DNA from: Magnetovibrio sp.
Lineage (GTDB): Bacteria > Pseudomonadota > Alphaproteobacteria > Rhodospirillales > Magnetovibrionaceae
Reading direction: 5' to 3'
NCBI RefSeq assembly: GCF_036568125.1
Contig: NZ_DATCTF010000010.1
Location: 372,001 to 436,000, forward strand
Length of the DNA stretch: 64,000 nucleotides
Positions 8,977 to 18,305 of the stretch are shown piece after piece (the first letter of the stretch is position 1; the number at the start of each line of letters is the position of its first letter). A program made the position numbers and the translations under genes. The notes under the pieces are model-generated. The model was not told the DNA's origin, made no database searches, and worked only from the letters and a program-made list of their open reading frames with translations.

Positions 8977-9756
8977 ATGGACTTGGGACTTAAAGGTAAA
9001 ACCGCGATTGTCTGCGCCGCCAGCAAAGGATTGGGCCGCGCCTGCGCGCATTCCCTGGCGCGCGAAGGGGTCGATGTCGTGATCGCGGCGCGTACCGAAG
9101 GGCCTCTGATGGATACCGCGCGTTTCATCGCCGAGGATACCGGCGTCAAGGTCATCCCGGTGATCGCCGACGTCGCCACCGAAGAAGGCCGCGCCGCCGT
9201 TCTGGCCGCATGCCCGACCCCGGACATTTTGGTCAACAATGCAGGTGGTCCGCCGCCGGGCGATTTTCGCGATTGGGATCGCGATGATTGGATCAAAGCC
9301 ATCGACGCCAATATGCTCAGCGCCATCTTCATGATCAAAGCGACCGTCGACCCGATGATGGACAAAGGGTTTGGCCGCATCGTCAACATCACGTCCGCCG
9401 CCGTCAAAGCGCCCAACGATATCTTGGGTCTGTCCAACGGCGCACGCTCGGGCTTGACCGGGTTCATCGCCGGGCTGAGCCGCAAGACGGTCTGTCGCAA
9501 CGTGACCATCAACAACATTCTGCCGGGGCCCTTCGATACGGACCGTCTGCACGCGACCATCGAAGCCGGTGCCAAGCAACAAGGAAAAACGGCCGAAGAA
9601 GTCGCCAACGCGCGGCGCACGCAAAACCCGGCCGGGCGTTTCGGCCAGCCGGAAGAATTCGGCGATTTGTGCGCCTACATCTGCTCAGCCCAAGCCGGTT
9701 ATCTGACCGGGCAGAATTTCCTGATCGACGGCGGGGCTTATCCCGGCACGTTTTAA
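8977..9756 (+). CDS. Short-chain dehydrogenase/reductase family protein, atypical active site
   Basis: 259 residues with a Rossmann nucleotide loop (CAASKGLGRA, residues 13-22), NNAGG at 87-91 and a C-terminal YLTGQNFLIDGGAYPGT. The catalytic serine (Ser140 in NITSAAVK) is present, but the YxxxK pair is replaced by Ser153 and Arg157 in GLSNGARSGL. It may therefore not be a classical oxidoreductase, or belong to the divergent SDR subgroup with LSNGARxGLTG. It follows hdaA by three bases. Confidence 0.8.
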   Translation: MDLGLKGKTAIVCAASKGLGRACAHSLAREGVDVVIAARTEGPLMDTARFIAEDTGVKVIPVIADVATEEGRAAVLAACPTPDILVNNAGGPPPGDFRDWDRDDWIKAIDANMLSAIFMIKATVDPMMDKGFGRIVNITSAAVKAPNDILGLSNGARSGLTGFIAGLSRKTVCRNVTINNILPGPFDTDRLHATIEAGAKQQGKTAEEVANARRTQNPAGRFGQPEEFGDLCAYICSAQAGYLTGQNFLIDGGAYPGTF

Positions 9757-9797
9757 CTTTTTCAGCCCTCGGCTTCCGGGGGCATCGCGAGGACACC

Positions 9798-10220
9798 ATG
9801 CGTAAAGTGACGTATTTCAGCGCGGGGCTGCTTGCGGACTTCGTCATTTCCGATCAGGCCTTCGACAAGTTCCTGGTCGATCTGAACGAAGCCCAAGGGG
9901 AAATCGATCGCTACGGCGAAGAGGACCTGCTGAAAGCGCGTACCCTGTTGGACAATTTTATGGCCCGTGCCCAGCAAGACCAAACCATCGTGCAAGGGAC
10001 CGGCGAGGTTTTGGGGGCGAGCTTCATCTGGAACTTTTTCAACACCAACCCCGACTCGTCGCGCGTCATCACCGGCGATATCGTCGTCGTAGATCTAGAT
10101 GGCACGTTGACGTCGGTTGAATACGCTTCCGTCAACGACTTGAAGTTCGCCCAGCACGACCACGATCATGATCACGATCATGCGCACGGACACGGTTGCG
10201 GGTGCGGTCACGAACACTAA
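9798..10220 (+). CDS. Hypothetical protein with a His-rich metal-binding tail
   Basis: 140 residues from ATG 9798 with GCGAGGA upstream. The N-terminal 115 residues (MRKVTYFSAGLLADFVISDQ onward) are not recognised; they contain an acidic helical stretch and VVVDLDGTLTSVEY, which resembles an HAD DxDGT motif only superficially. The last 21 residues alternate His with Asp, Ala, Gly and two Cys, a likely Ni, Zn or Co binding or storage tail. It lies 41 bases after the SDR gene and may share its transcript. No signal peptide is seen. Confidence 0.7.
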   Translation: MRKVTYFSAGLLADFVISDQAFDKFLVDLNEAQGEIDRYGEEDLLKARTLLDNFMARAQQDQTIVQGTGEVLGASFIWNFFNTNPDSSRVITGDIVVVDLDGTLTSVEYASVNDLKFAQHDHDHDHDHAHGHGCGCGHEH

Positions 10221-10249
10221 ACCACTCATAAAATCAGCTGACGCAGGAC

Positions 10250-10294
10250 AAAAAAGAGGCCGTCACCCTGGGGGGACAGTTAGGGTGACGGCCT
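10250..10294 (-). terminator. Strong intrinsic terminator oriented to the minus strand
   Basis: A perfect 13-bp stem AGGCCGTCACCCT with its complement, 12-base loop, followed on the minus strand by CTTTTTTG. On the plus strand it is followed only by GAGTTTATATTT, so efficiency should be lower in that direction. Confidence 0.7.
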
Positions 10295-10400
10295 GAGTTT
10301 ATATTTCGTGCATAACTCGAAATATTTCCGACAAATTTAGTCGGATATAGAGAGAATGTGGTGCAGCGCAAACAAGATTTCAATCGTCTTTTGAGCGAGG
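10250..10400 (-). ncRNA. Candidate small RNA on the minus strand, upstream of ppk
   Basis: Read on the minus strand, a 6-bp hairpin (10345-10327) is followed by a 13-bp GC-rich hairpin (10294-10257) and then six T residues (10255-10250), the layout of a short RNA ending in an intrinsic terminator. No minus-strand gene lies upstream that would need this terminator. The 5' end is a guess; TATATC near 10344-10349 may lie within or before the transcript. The alternative is that the hairpin only ends the plus-strand 9798-10220 transcript, although its plus-strand T tract is weak. Confidence 0.3.
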
Positions 10401-10620
10401 TATTTGAATTTTTTGCGTCACGCGCCGATAGGGCGTGCGCGGGCATGACATTTTGCTTCTAAGCGATTAAAGTGGTGGGGGAATTTCATATCCCCACGGT
10501 GATGCATCCTGTGATGTGTCCAGCCGGGAAATTCTCCATGCCGTATGTCCACTTACGCGTCCCTCATCGGGATGCACATTCAAGAGATATGCAAAAATTT
10601 TGCGCGCAAGGGTCCCATCT

Positions 10621-12774
10621 ATGAACTCCCTCGATATTTCCCGGATCAGCTTGAATTCCAGCGACCGTTTCATCAACCGCGAACTGTCGTGGCTTGCCTT
10701 CAACACCCGTGTGATGGAAGAAGCCATGAACAAATCTCATCCGCTGTTGGAGCGGGTGCGGTTTTTGAGCATTTCCGCCGCCAACCTCGATGAGTTCTAC
10801 ATGGTCCGTGTCGCCGGTCTCAAAGGCCAAGTGCGTGCGGGTATTTCGACGATTTCCGAAGACGGCTTGACCCCGGCCCAACAGTTGATCGCCATCAACG
10901 AAGCGGCGCAGCAGTTGATGAAAAGCCAGCAAGATTGCTGGATCGTTCTCAAGGACCTGTTGCATAAGGAGGGCATCAAGGTTCTCAAGCACAAGGAGCT
11001 TTCGGACCGCGACACTAAGTGGCTGGAAAGCTATTTCCTCGACCACATCTTTCCGGTTTTGACCCCGCTGGCGATCGATCCCGCGCACCCGTTCCCGTTC
11101 ATTCCCAATCTGGGTTTCTCGTTGGTCATGTTGCTGCAACGGCGCAACACCGAAGAACAACTGCGCGCGCTTTTGCCGATCCCGCACCTGGTCGAACGGT
11201 TCGTGCGCTTGCCGGGCGCGGCGATCCGCTTCATTCCCATCGAAGAAGTGGTGGAGATGTTCCTCGACCGTCTGTTCCCCAATTATGCACCGCTGCAAAT
11301 CGGCAATTTCCGCATCATCCGCGACAGCGAAATGGAAATCGACGAAGAAGCCGAAGATTTGGTGCGCACGTTCGAAACTGCACTCAAGCGTCGCCGCCGC
11401 GGCTCGGTCATTCGTTTGACGTTGAACCAAGGCATGACCGATGAACTGCGTTCGGTGGTCTGCGATGAAATCGTCGTCGACGAAGAAGACGTGTTCCGCC
11501 TGGGCGGTATCTTGGGTATGGCGGACCTGTCGCAATTGATCGTCAAGGAACGCCCCGACCTGTTGTTCGAACCGTTCAATGCGCGCTTCCCCGAACGAGT
11601 GCGCGATTTCGGCGGCAACGTGTTCCAGGCCGTGCGCAAAAAAGACCTGATCGTTCACCACCCTTATGAAAGCTTCGACGTGGTGGTGCAGTTCGTGCGC
11701 CAAGCCGCGCGCGATCCCAAGGTTGTGGCGATCAAGCAGACGCTGTATCGCACATCCAACGACAGCCCCATCATCGAAGCCCTGATCGAAGCCGCAGAAG
11801 CGGGCAAGTCGGTCACCGCAATGGTGGAACTGAAAGCACGCTTCGACGAAGAAGCCAACATCCGCTGGGCGCGCGATTTGGAGCGCGCCGGCGTGCAGGT
11901 CATCTACGGTTTCATGGACAAAAAGACCCATGCCAAGGTCAACCTGGTGGTGCGCCGCGAGGCCAAGGGCTTGCGGTCCTATGTGCATTACGGCACCGGG
12001 AACTATCATCCGATCACGGCGAAGATTTATACCGATTTGTCGTTCTTCACCTGCGACCCGGCACTGACGGCGGATGCCGCGCGACTGTTCAACTACATGA
12101 CCGGTTACGCCAGCCCCGAAGGCATGGAAAAGCTCTATTATTCGCCGCTGACCATGCGCGACAAACTGGTGTCGCTGATCGAAAACGAAATTGCCAACGC
12201 CAAGGCCGGCAAGCCGTCTGGGGTCTGGGCGAAAATGAACTCGGTGGTCGATCCGGTGTTGATCGACACCATGTATCGGGCCTCGAACGCAGGTGTGCCG
12301 ATCGACCTGGTGGTGCGCGGCATTTGTTGCTTGCGTCCTGGGGTCAAGGGGTTGTCGGAAAACATTCGCGTCAAGAGCATCGTCGGGCGGTACCTGGAGC
12401 ACGCGCGCATCGTCGCCTTCGCCAACGGCCAGGAACTGCCCTCGCGCAGCGCCAAGGTCTATATTTCATCGGCCGACTGGATGCCGCGCAACCTTTACCG
12501 TCGCGTCGAAACCCTGGTGCCGATCGAAAACCCGACCGTGCACCGCCAAGTGCTCGACGAGATTATGGTGTTGAATTTCCGCGATACCGAACAAAGCTGG
12601 ACCCTCGCGCCGGACGGATCGTATCAACGCATCAACACCGACGGCGGTCTGAACGTGCATCACTACTTCATGACCAACCAAAGCGTTTCCGGCCGGGGCA
12701 CGGCGGCGCGCCGCACCCGTCCCAAATCCGGCCGGACGGCGAAAGCCAAAAGCAAGCGGACCGACGACGACTAA
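10621..12774 (+). CDS. ppk: Polyphosphate kinase 1
   Basis: 717 residues from ATG 10621 (AAGGG about eight bases upstream; product [17 protein letters not shown]). A start at 10516 would add 35 unconserved residues. The N-domain [19 protein letters not shown], the [14 protein letters not shown] and [11 protein letters not shown] segments, and the C-terminal [13 protein letters not shown] bearing the phospho-histidine are all present, as is the [19 protein letters not shown] end. PPK1 reversibly makes polyphosphate from ATP. A basic, Lys/Arg-rich tail closes the protein. The ppx gene follows after about 21 bases, so synthesis and breakdown are co-encoded. Confidence 0.96.
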   Translation: MNSLDISRISLNSSDRFINRELSWLAFNTRVMEEAMNKSHPLLERVRFLSISAANLDEFYMVRVAGLKGQVRAGISTISEDGLTPAQQLIAINEAAQQLMKSQQDCWIVLKDLLHKEGIKVLKHKELSDRDTKWLESYFLDHIFPVLTPLAIDPAHPFPFIPNLGFSLVMLLQRRNTEEQLRALLPIPHLVERFVRLPGAAIRFIPIEEVVEMFLDRLFPNYAPLQIGNFRIIRDSEMEIDEEAEDLVRTFETALKRRRRGSVIRLTLNQGMTDELRSVVCDEIVVDEEDVFRLGGILGMADLSQLIVKERPDLLFEPFNARFPERVRDFGGNVFQAVRKKDLIVHHPYESFDVVVQFVRQAARDPKVVAIKQTLYRTSNDSPIIEALIEAAEAGKSVTAMVELKARFDEEANIRWARDLERAGVQVIYGFMDKKTHAKVNLVVRREAKGLRSYVHYGTGNYHPITAKIYTDLSFFTCDPALTADAARLFNYMTGYASPEGMEKLYYSPLTMRDKLVSLIENEIANAKAGKPSGVWAKMNSVVDPVLIDTMYRASNAGVPIDLVVRGICCLRPGVKGLSENIRVKSIVGRYLEHARIVAFANGQELPSRSAKVYISSADWMPRNLYRRVETLVPIENPTVHRQVLDEIMVLNFRDTEQSWTLAPDGSYQRINTDGGLNVHHYFMTNQSVSGRGTAARRTRPKSGRTAKAKSKRTDDD

Positions 12775-12795
12775 ACCTAACGCAGCGGGGTGGGA

Positions 12796-14292
12796 ATGAA
12801 TAAGATTGCGAGCGCAAAACCCGGCGAGGCGCATGGTCGCGTCGCCGTGGTTGATATCGGATCGAACAGCGTGCGGCTGGTGGTCTACGATGCGCCGACG
12901 CGCTTGCCGATCCCCATGTACAACGAAAAGGCTCAATGCGCGCTGGGGCGAGGCCTCGGCGCCAGCGGGGTGCTGCATCCGGCCGGTGTGGAATGCGCGC
13001 TGAGCTCGATCAAGCGCTTCGTCGGCTTGGCCAAGGCGATGGGCGTGGCGGAATTGGAACTGGTCGCCACGGCGGCGGTTCGTGAGGCCGCTGACGGTCC
13101 AGAATTCGTCGCCCGCATTCACGATTCCATCGGTCACGATATCCAAATTCTCAGTGGCGAGGACGAAGCCAAATACGCGGCCCTGGGTTTGCTGATGGGG
13201 GTGCCGCGTGCCGATGGTGTGATTGGCGATCTGGGCGGCGGTTCGCTCGATCTGGTCGGTTTGGAAAGCGGTTCGTTCACCCATTCGGCGACCTTGCCGT
13301 TCGGTCACATTCGGTTATCCGAAGCCGCCGAAGGCAACCCGGAGCGCGCCCGCGCGATCGTGCTGGAGGCCCTGTCCGAACTCAAATGGTTGAAATCGGT
13401 CAAGGGCCGCACATTGTACGCTGCGGGTGGTTCATGGCGCGCGCTGGCGCGCATCCTCATCGATCAGACCAGCCATCCGCTGCACGTGGTCGACAACTTC
13501 ACCATCGGTGCCGAGGCGGCGTTGAAGATCATGCATCTGATCAGCGGTGCAGGTCGGCATTCGCTGGACCTGATTCCCGGCGTGCCGAAAAAACGTGTCG
13601 AGACGTTACCGTTCGCCGCCGCCGCGCTGGAAGGCATGCTCGTCGTCAGTCAAGCCGCGAAGCTGCAGTTTTCCGGTTTCGGTATGCGCGAAGGGGTGTT
13701 GCTGTCGTGCCTGCCCGATACCATGCGTCACCAAGATCCATTGCTCAGCGCGTGCAAAACCATGGCCGAGCGCACCGGGCGGTTTTCCGTCAAAGGCCGT
13801 GAGATGCTGGAATGGATGGCGCCGCTCTATCCGGACGAAACCCCGGCCGAACAACGCTTGCGCTACGCCGCGTGTTTGATGAGCGATATCGGCTGGAACG
13901 AACATCCCGATTACCGGGCCGAACACTCGTTCCTGCGCGTGCTGCGCGTGCCCTATGCCGGCTTGACCCATGCCGACCGGGCGTTGTTGGCGTCGACGGT
14001 GTACGTGCGCCAAAACGGCGATCTCGGCGATCCGCTGATCCGTCCGATCCTCGGCTTGCTCGACGTCGGTCAATTGTCGTGGATTAAGGTCACCGGTCTG
14101 GCGTTGCGCCTCGCCCACACCATCTCCGGCAGTGCGCCGGGCGTGCTCAACAAAACCAGATTGGAACTCGGCGAGGACAACCTCCAACTCCTGGTCGACG
14201 AAGAAGACCGCGACGCGCTGCTCAGCGAAGCGGTGCAACGCCGCCTCAAAACCCTGGGCCGCGCCTTGGGACTGAAGGGCAAGATGGAATAA
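12796..14292 (+). CDS. ppx: Exopolyphosphatase / Ppx-GppA family phosphatase
   Basis: 498 residues from ATG 12796 with GGGG just upstream; a GTG six bases earlier is also possible. The ASKHA fold is shown by VAVVDIGSNSVRLVVYD and IGDLGGGSLDLVGLESG, and the C-terminal half resembles the HD-like Ppx domain, though degenerate. The enzyme removes terminal phosphates from polyphosphate, or pppGpp in the GppA branch. Its position immediately after ppk argues for polyphosphate turnover. Confidence 0.92.
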   Translation: MNKIASAKPGEAHGRVAVVDIGSNSVRLVVYDAPTRLPIPMYNEKAQCALGRGLGASGVLHPAGVECALSSIKRFVGLAKAMGVAELELVATAAVREAADGPEFVARIHDSIGHDIQILSGEDEAKYAALGLLMGVPRADGVIGDLGGGSLDLVGLESGSFTHSATLPFGHIRLSEAAEGNPERARAIVLEALSELKWLKSVKGRTLYAAGGSWRALARILIDQTSHPLHVVDNFTIGAEAALKIMHLISGAGRHSLDLIPGVPKKRVETLPFAAAALEGMLVVSQAAKLQFSGFGMREGVLLSCLPDTMRHQDPLLSACKTMAERTGRFSVKGREMLEWMAPLYPDETPAEQRLRYAACLMSDIGWNEHPDYRAEHSFLRVLRVPYAGLTHADRALLASTVYVRQNGDLGDPLIRPILGLLDVGQLSWIKVTGLALRLAHTISGSAPGVLNKTRLELGEDNLQLLVDEEDRDALLSEAVQRRLKTLGRALGLKGKME

Positions 14293-14297
14293 GGTCT

Positions 14298-15707
14298 CTA
14301 TCCCTCATACGCCGCCCGCATCGCCGCGATCGCTGCGAGTTTTTGTTCCAGTCTCGACCAATCGTCGTTTTGCGCGATGGCGTCCCAGATGTGTTCGACC
14401 TCGTCGATCAACATGGTGCAGGGCCGGTCGCCTTGGAAGTAGGCGTGATCCGGCGTGATGCCGTCGGCAGGCGCGCAGGTGGCGAGGTCCCGGACCAGGT
14501 TTTTCAGGGGGCCGTCGGCATAGGTTTGACGCGCGATGTCTTTACGGGTCGCTGCGGTGCCGCCGTAACAATCGAAAAACACCTGTTCGAACGGGGCTTC
14601 GGCTTTGTGCATGGCGGGGAACAGTCGCAGGCCGAGTTCCAGGCGCTTGCCGTCTTGCGCGTCGATGCCAAAGCGGCGGCTCAACGCCGTGTTGAGCGCG
14701 CGGTTGAAGGCGTCGTCGAAGCCCGCCAGGGCGTTGGAGAGGTCTTGTTCAGCGGCGAACGGGGCGAAGCATTCCGCCAAGCGTGAGACGTTCCACAGCA
14801 CCGCTTCGGGCTGGCGGCCAAAGGCGTAGAGGCCGAAATCGTCGAAGTAGGCGGCGGTGAAATTGGGGTCCATCTGGGGCAAGAACCGCCAAGGGCCGTA
14901 GTCGAAACTTTCCCCGGTGACGTTGATGTTGTCGGTGTTCAAGACGCCGTGCACGAAGCCCGCGGCGGTCCAGTCGGCGGCGGTGCGGGCGGTGTTCGTC
15001 GCCACGCGGCGCACCAGCTCGACGGACAGTTCGGCCATTGGCGCGTCGGCGTCGATATCCGTCAGGTAATGCTTGGCGACGTGGCGGGCCAAGGTCTCGA
15101 TTGCGTCCAAGTCTTGGTGGTAGGCGTGGCGTTGGAAGCTGCCGATGCGCACGTGGCCGTGGGACAGACGCACCAGCACCGCGCTGCGGGTCGGCGACGG
15201 TTCGTCGCCGCGGGTCAACGCCTCGCCGGTTTCGACCACGGAAAAGGTTTTTGAGGTGTCGACGCCCAATGCTTCGAGCATTTCGGTGGCGAGGATCTCG
15301 CGCACCGCGCCTTTCAAGGTCAATTTGCCGTCTCCGCCGCGCGACCACGGTGTGCGTCCGCTGCCCTTGGTGCCGAGATCGAGCAAACGGCCGTCGAGCG
15401 GATCGCGCAACTGGGCGAACAGGAAACCGCGCCCGTCGCCGAGATCGGGGTTGTAGTGGCGAAACTGGTGGCCGTGATAGGCCAGCGCGATGGGTTCGGG
15501 CAGGTTGTCGGGCAAGGCCTTGAATTGGGCGAAATGATCAACCCAGGCGTCGTCGTTCAAATCGTCCAAACCGACGTGATGGGCCCAGCGCTGATTGCGA
15601 AAGCGCAGCTCGTGCTTGGGAAATTGCGCGGCGGGTACGGGCTGAAAAAAGCGCGGTCCCAGATCAAGGTGAGTTTGGGATGCGGTGTATTTAGATGGCG
15701 CGCGCAT
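14298..15707 (-). CDS. selO: Protein adenylyltransferase SelO (YdiU/UPF0061)
   Basis: 469 residues, the usual length for bacterial SelO. The pseudokinase-like core shows LGTKGSGRTPWSRGGDGKLT (nucleotide-binding loop), ALGVDTSKTFSVVETGE, and the catalytic region FVHGVLNTDNINVTGESFDYGPW with the Asn and Asp residues that bind metal. SelO transfers AMP from ATP to Ser, Thr or Tyr of target proteins, linked to redox stress. The mitochondrial-type C-terminal Cys-Sec pair is not present. Convergent with ppx, six bases apart. Confidence 0.92.
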   Translation of the reverse strand: MRAPSKYTASQTHLDLGPRFFQPVPAAQFPKHELRFRNQRWAHHVGLDDLNDDAWVDHFAQFKALPDNLPEPIALAYHGHQFRHYNPDLGDGRGFLFAQLRDPLDGRLLDLGTKGSGRTPWSRGGDGKLTLKGAVREILATEMLEALGVDTSKTFSVVETGEALTRGDEPSPTRSAVLVRLSHGHVRIGSFQRHAYHQDLDAIETLARHVAKHYLTDIDADAPMAELSVELVRRVATNTARTAADWTAAGFVHGVLNTDNINVTGESFDYGPWRFLPQMDPNFTAAYFDDFGLYAFGRQPEAVLWNVSRLAECFAPFAAEQDLSNALAGFDDAFNRALNTALSRRFGIDAQDGKRLELGLRLFPAMHKAEAPFEQVFFDCYGGTAATRKDIARQTYADGPLKNLVRDLATCAPADGITPDHAYFQGDRPCTMLIDEVEHIWDAIAQNDDWSRLEQKLAAIAAMRAAYEG

Positions 15708-15781
15708 GGTCAGCCTTTAAACGTTGGGGCAGGAATGTGCGCTATATGTGAGGTGAGGCGGGGGCGGTTTCAACCGCGACG

Positions 15782-16417
15782 TCAAAGGGGTTTTCGCCAC
15801 ACCGTCGCCAGCCACGGTTGTTGATGACGGGGCAAACCCGGCGGGCGGAAATAGTGACGAATTTCGACGAAGCCTGCGGTGGTGACGAAATCGCGCCACG
15901 TGTCGATGTCGTGGTAACAGCCGTAGCGTTCTTGATTGAAGCCTTCCTGGTTGTCGCCGCGCGGGTTGGAACAAAACAACACCCCGCCGGGTTTCAGCGT
16001 GGCGTAAAGTTCACTGAGCACGCGCGGCAGTTCGCGGCTGGGCACGTGAAACAGGGATGCATTGGCGAACACCCCGTCGAAGCGCTCAGTGGGCAAATCG
16101 AGGGCGAGGAAGTTTTGGTGCCACACGTCGCAGCCGGTTTCGGCGTGGGCCATGGCGACGAACTGTTTGGACCCGTCCAGGCCCACGGCTTCGATCCCTT
16201 GGGATTTGAAGTAGGCCAAGTCGCGCCCCGGCCCGCAGCCGAGGTCGAGCACGCTGTGCGGCGGCTCGCCCTGCAGTTCGCTGAGCAAGGCGTCGTAGTT
16301 TTGCGTCACGTCGTGATCCCAGGTGCCTTCGCGAAAGCCCTTGGCGGAACGGTTGTAATGATTGAGCGTGCGTTCCGCCGCGCGGGCCACATCGTCATCG
16401 GTCAATTTCGCGGACAT
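15782..16417 (-). CDS. Class I SAM-dependent methyltransferase
   Basis: 211 residues from ATG 16417 with AGAGGA eight bases upstream. A longer frame to 16543 overlaps the upstream ABC gene and is not coding. The SAM loop SVLDLGCGPGRDLAYF is followed by acidic AVGLDGSKQFV, then FDGVFANASLFHVP and LKPGGVLFCSNP, the standard class I order. The substrate is unknown. The gene is 13 bases behind the ABC exporter and surely cotranscribed with it. Confidence 0.85.
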   Translation of the reverse strand: MSAKLTDDDVARAAERTLNHYNRSAKGFREGTWDHDVTQNYDALLSELQGEPPHSVLDLGCGPGRDLAYFKSQGIEAVGLDGSKQFVAMAHAETGCDVWHQNFLALDLPTERFDGVFANASLFHVPSRELPRVLSELYATLKPGGVLFCSNPRGDNQEGFNQERYGCYHDIDTWRDFVTTAGFVEIRHYFRPPGLPRHQQPWLATVWRKPL

Positions 16418-16430
16418 GTTGGAATCCTCT

Positions 16431-18227
16431 TTATGAGCCTTTGCCGTTGACGTTGACGTCGAATTGCAGCGCCGCCAGATGGGCGTAAAGCGGGCTGGAT
16501 TCGAGCAACTCCTGATGCGTGCCGGTGGCGACGATGCGGCCATGGTCGACCACCGCGATGCGATCCGCGCCGACCACGGTGGCGAGGCGGTGGGCGATCA
16601 CCAAGGTGGTGCGCCCGGCCTTGAGTTTTTCCAACGCCGCTTGCACCAACCGTTCGCTTTCCGCATCCAGGGCGCTGGTGGCTTCGTCCAGCAACAGCAC
16701 CGCTGGGTCGCGCAGCAACGCACGCGCCAGCGAAATGCGTTGGCGCTGGCCACCTGAAAGACGCACACCCTTTTCGCCCAAGAACGTCGCGAAGCCTTCG
16801 GGCAATTGGTCGAGGAATTCCGCCGCTGCCGCAGCCTCCGCCGCTTGACGTACGGCGGCGTCATCGGCGTCGGGGCGGCCATAACGGATGTTGTCCCAAC
16901 CGTTGGCGCCGAACAGCACCGGATCTTGCGGCACCAGGGCGAAGCGTTCGCGCAGGTCCTTGGGGTCCGCCGTGCGCACGTCGACGCCGTCGAGCATCAC
17001 GCGCCCGCCGCTGGGGTCGTAAAAGCGCAGCAGCAACTGAAACACCGTCGACTTGCCCGCACCAGACGGGCCGACCAGGGCCAGGGTCTCGCCCGGCTTG
17101 ACGTCGAGGGTGAAGTTGCTCAGCGCCGCTCGGTCGGGGCGCGAAGGGTAATGGAAGGTGACGTCGTCGAAACGGACCTCGCCGCGCGCAGGCTGGGGCA
17201 GGGCTTGCGGTTGTGCCGGGGCCTTGATGTCTGATTCGGATTCCAGCAATTCGATCAGGCGTTCGGTCGCGCCGGCGGCGCGTTGGAGTTCGCCGTAGAC
17301 TTCGCTCATCACGCCGACGGAAAAGGCCACCAGCGTGGCGTAATAGATGAACGCCGCCAATTCGCCGCCGGTGATGTCGCCGGCCAGCATCTGCCGACCG
17401 CCGATCCACAAGATTACCCCGATGGCGCCGAACACCAACACGATCACCACCGCCATCAACGCGGCCCGGGTGCGGATGCGAATGATGGCGGTGTCGAACG
17501 CATTGGCGACTTCCGCGCCGAAGCGTTTGCGGTCGACGTCTTCGTGGGTGAAGGCCTGCACCGTGGACATGGCGTTGATGGTTTCTTCAGCGAACGCGCC
17601 GACGTCGGCGACGCGGTCCTGGCTGGCGCGTGACAGTTTGCGCACGCGCCGTCCGAACACCAAAATCGGCACCACCACCACCGGCACCACCAGCAACACC
17701 ATCGCGGTCAAGCCGGGGTTGGTGATGAACAGCATGATCACCCCGCCGACCAGATTGAGCGCGTTGCGCAATGCCACCGAGGCGCTTGATCCGATCACCG
17801 ATTGCAGCAAGGTGGTGTCGGTGGTCAGGCGTGAGAGCACCTCGCCGGTCTTGGTGGTTTCGAAAAATCCCGCATGCAGGCTCATCACCTGGTCGAACAC
17901 CGCCCGGCGCAAATCCGCCACCACCCGTTCGCCCAACCACGACACCAGATAAAACCGCGCATAGGTGCCCAGCGCCATGATTACCGCCAGCGCCAGCAGC
18001 AGATACAGCGCGCGGTCCAACGCCTGCGCGTCGCCGTCGGCAAAGCCGCCGTCGATCAGGCCCTTGAGCCCTTGGCCGAGCCCCAGTACCGCCAGTCCGG
18101 TAACGACCAGCGCCGCCGCCGCTGCGATGACGCGCGGCGTATAGGGTTTCAAGAACCCGGCCGTGCGGCGAAGATAACGGAAGTCGCGACTTTTGGGTCG
18201 GTCGAATGCGGCGCTGTTTCTGGCCAA
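16431..18227 (-). CDS. ABC exporter, fused membrane and ATPase domains (MsbA-like)
   Basis: 598 residues. Six membrane segments fill roughly residues 30-320. The ATPase half holds Walker A LVGPSGAGKSTVF, the signature LSGGQRQRISLARALL, Walker B AVLLLDEATSALD and the switch His in LVIAHRLATV. Such half-transporters dimerise and export lipids, lipid A precursors, peptides or drugs. MsbA itself is essential in enterics, but without a neighbouring lpxK-kdtA context this may be a general multidrug or lipid exporter. Confidence 0.9.
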   Translation of the reverse strand: MARNSAAFDRPKSRDFRYLRRTAGFLKPYTPRVIAAAAALVVTGLAVLGLGQGLKGLIDGGFADGDAQALDRALYLLLALAVIMALGTYARFYLVSWLGERVVADLRRAVFDQVMSLHAGFFETTKTGEVLSRLTTDTTLLQSVIGSSASVALRNALNLVGGVIMLFITNPGLTAMVLLVVPVVVVPILVFGRRVRKLSRASQDRVADVGAFAEETINAMSTVQAFTHEDVDRKRFGAEVANAFDTAIIRIRTRAALMAVVIVLVFGAIGVILWIGGRQMLAGDITGGELAAFIYYATLVAFSVGVMSEVYGELQRAAGATERLIELLESESDIKAPAQPQALPQPARGEVRFDDVTFHYPSRPDRAALSNFTLDVKPGETLALVGPSGAGKSTVFQLLLRFYDPSGGRVMLDGVDVRTADPKDLRERFALVPQDPVLFGANGWDNIRYGRPDADDAAVRQAAEAAAAAEFLDQLPEGFATFLGEKGVRLSGGQRQRISLARALLRDPAVLLLDEATSALDAESERLVQAALEKLKAGRTTLVIAHRLATVVGADRIAVVDHGRIVATGTHQELLESSPLYAHLAALQFDVNVNGKGS

Positions 18228-18305
18228 TGCTCAAATCCCAATGAAAAGAAGCGTGAGGGTTGGCCTTATATGGGGGTGCTTGAAGGCTTCAGCAACGCTG
18301 GAAGC

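Larger units (their letters stand above)
10221..10620. other. 400-base non-coding region upstream of ppk with several hairpins
   Basis: No convincing gene. It contains a 13-bp perfect stem (10257-10269 with 10282-10294), a second stem TCCGAC/GTCGGA (10327-10332 with 10340-10345) and a third GTGGGG/CCCCAC (10475-10480 with 10492-10497) before ppk. The first stem carries its T run on the minus strand. The ORFs across this region have no ribosome-binding site or recognisable product. Confidence 0.6.

Noticed and set aside
10156-10195. Tandem DNA repeat (CACGATCATGATCACGATCATG-like)
   Set aside because: It is the coding sequence of the His-Asp repeat in the 9798-10220 protein and not an independent repeat.
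10234-10446. 70-codon minus-strand open frame before ppk
   Set aside because: No ribosome site and it runs through the terminator hairpin; a non-coding RNA is more plausible.
10564-12402. 612-codon minus-strand open frame opposite ppk
   Set aside because: It is a codon-bias shadow of ppk; the product is low-complexity, rich in His, Gln and Arg, and matches no family.
16431-18227. Calling the ABC exporter MsbA outright
   Set aside because: Domain order fits, but the typical lpxK/waaA neighbours are absent and many related exporters share the motifs.
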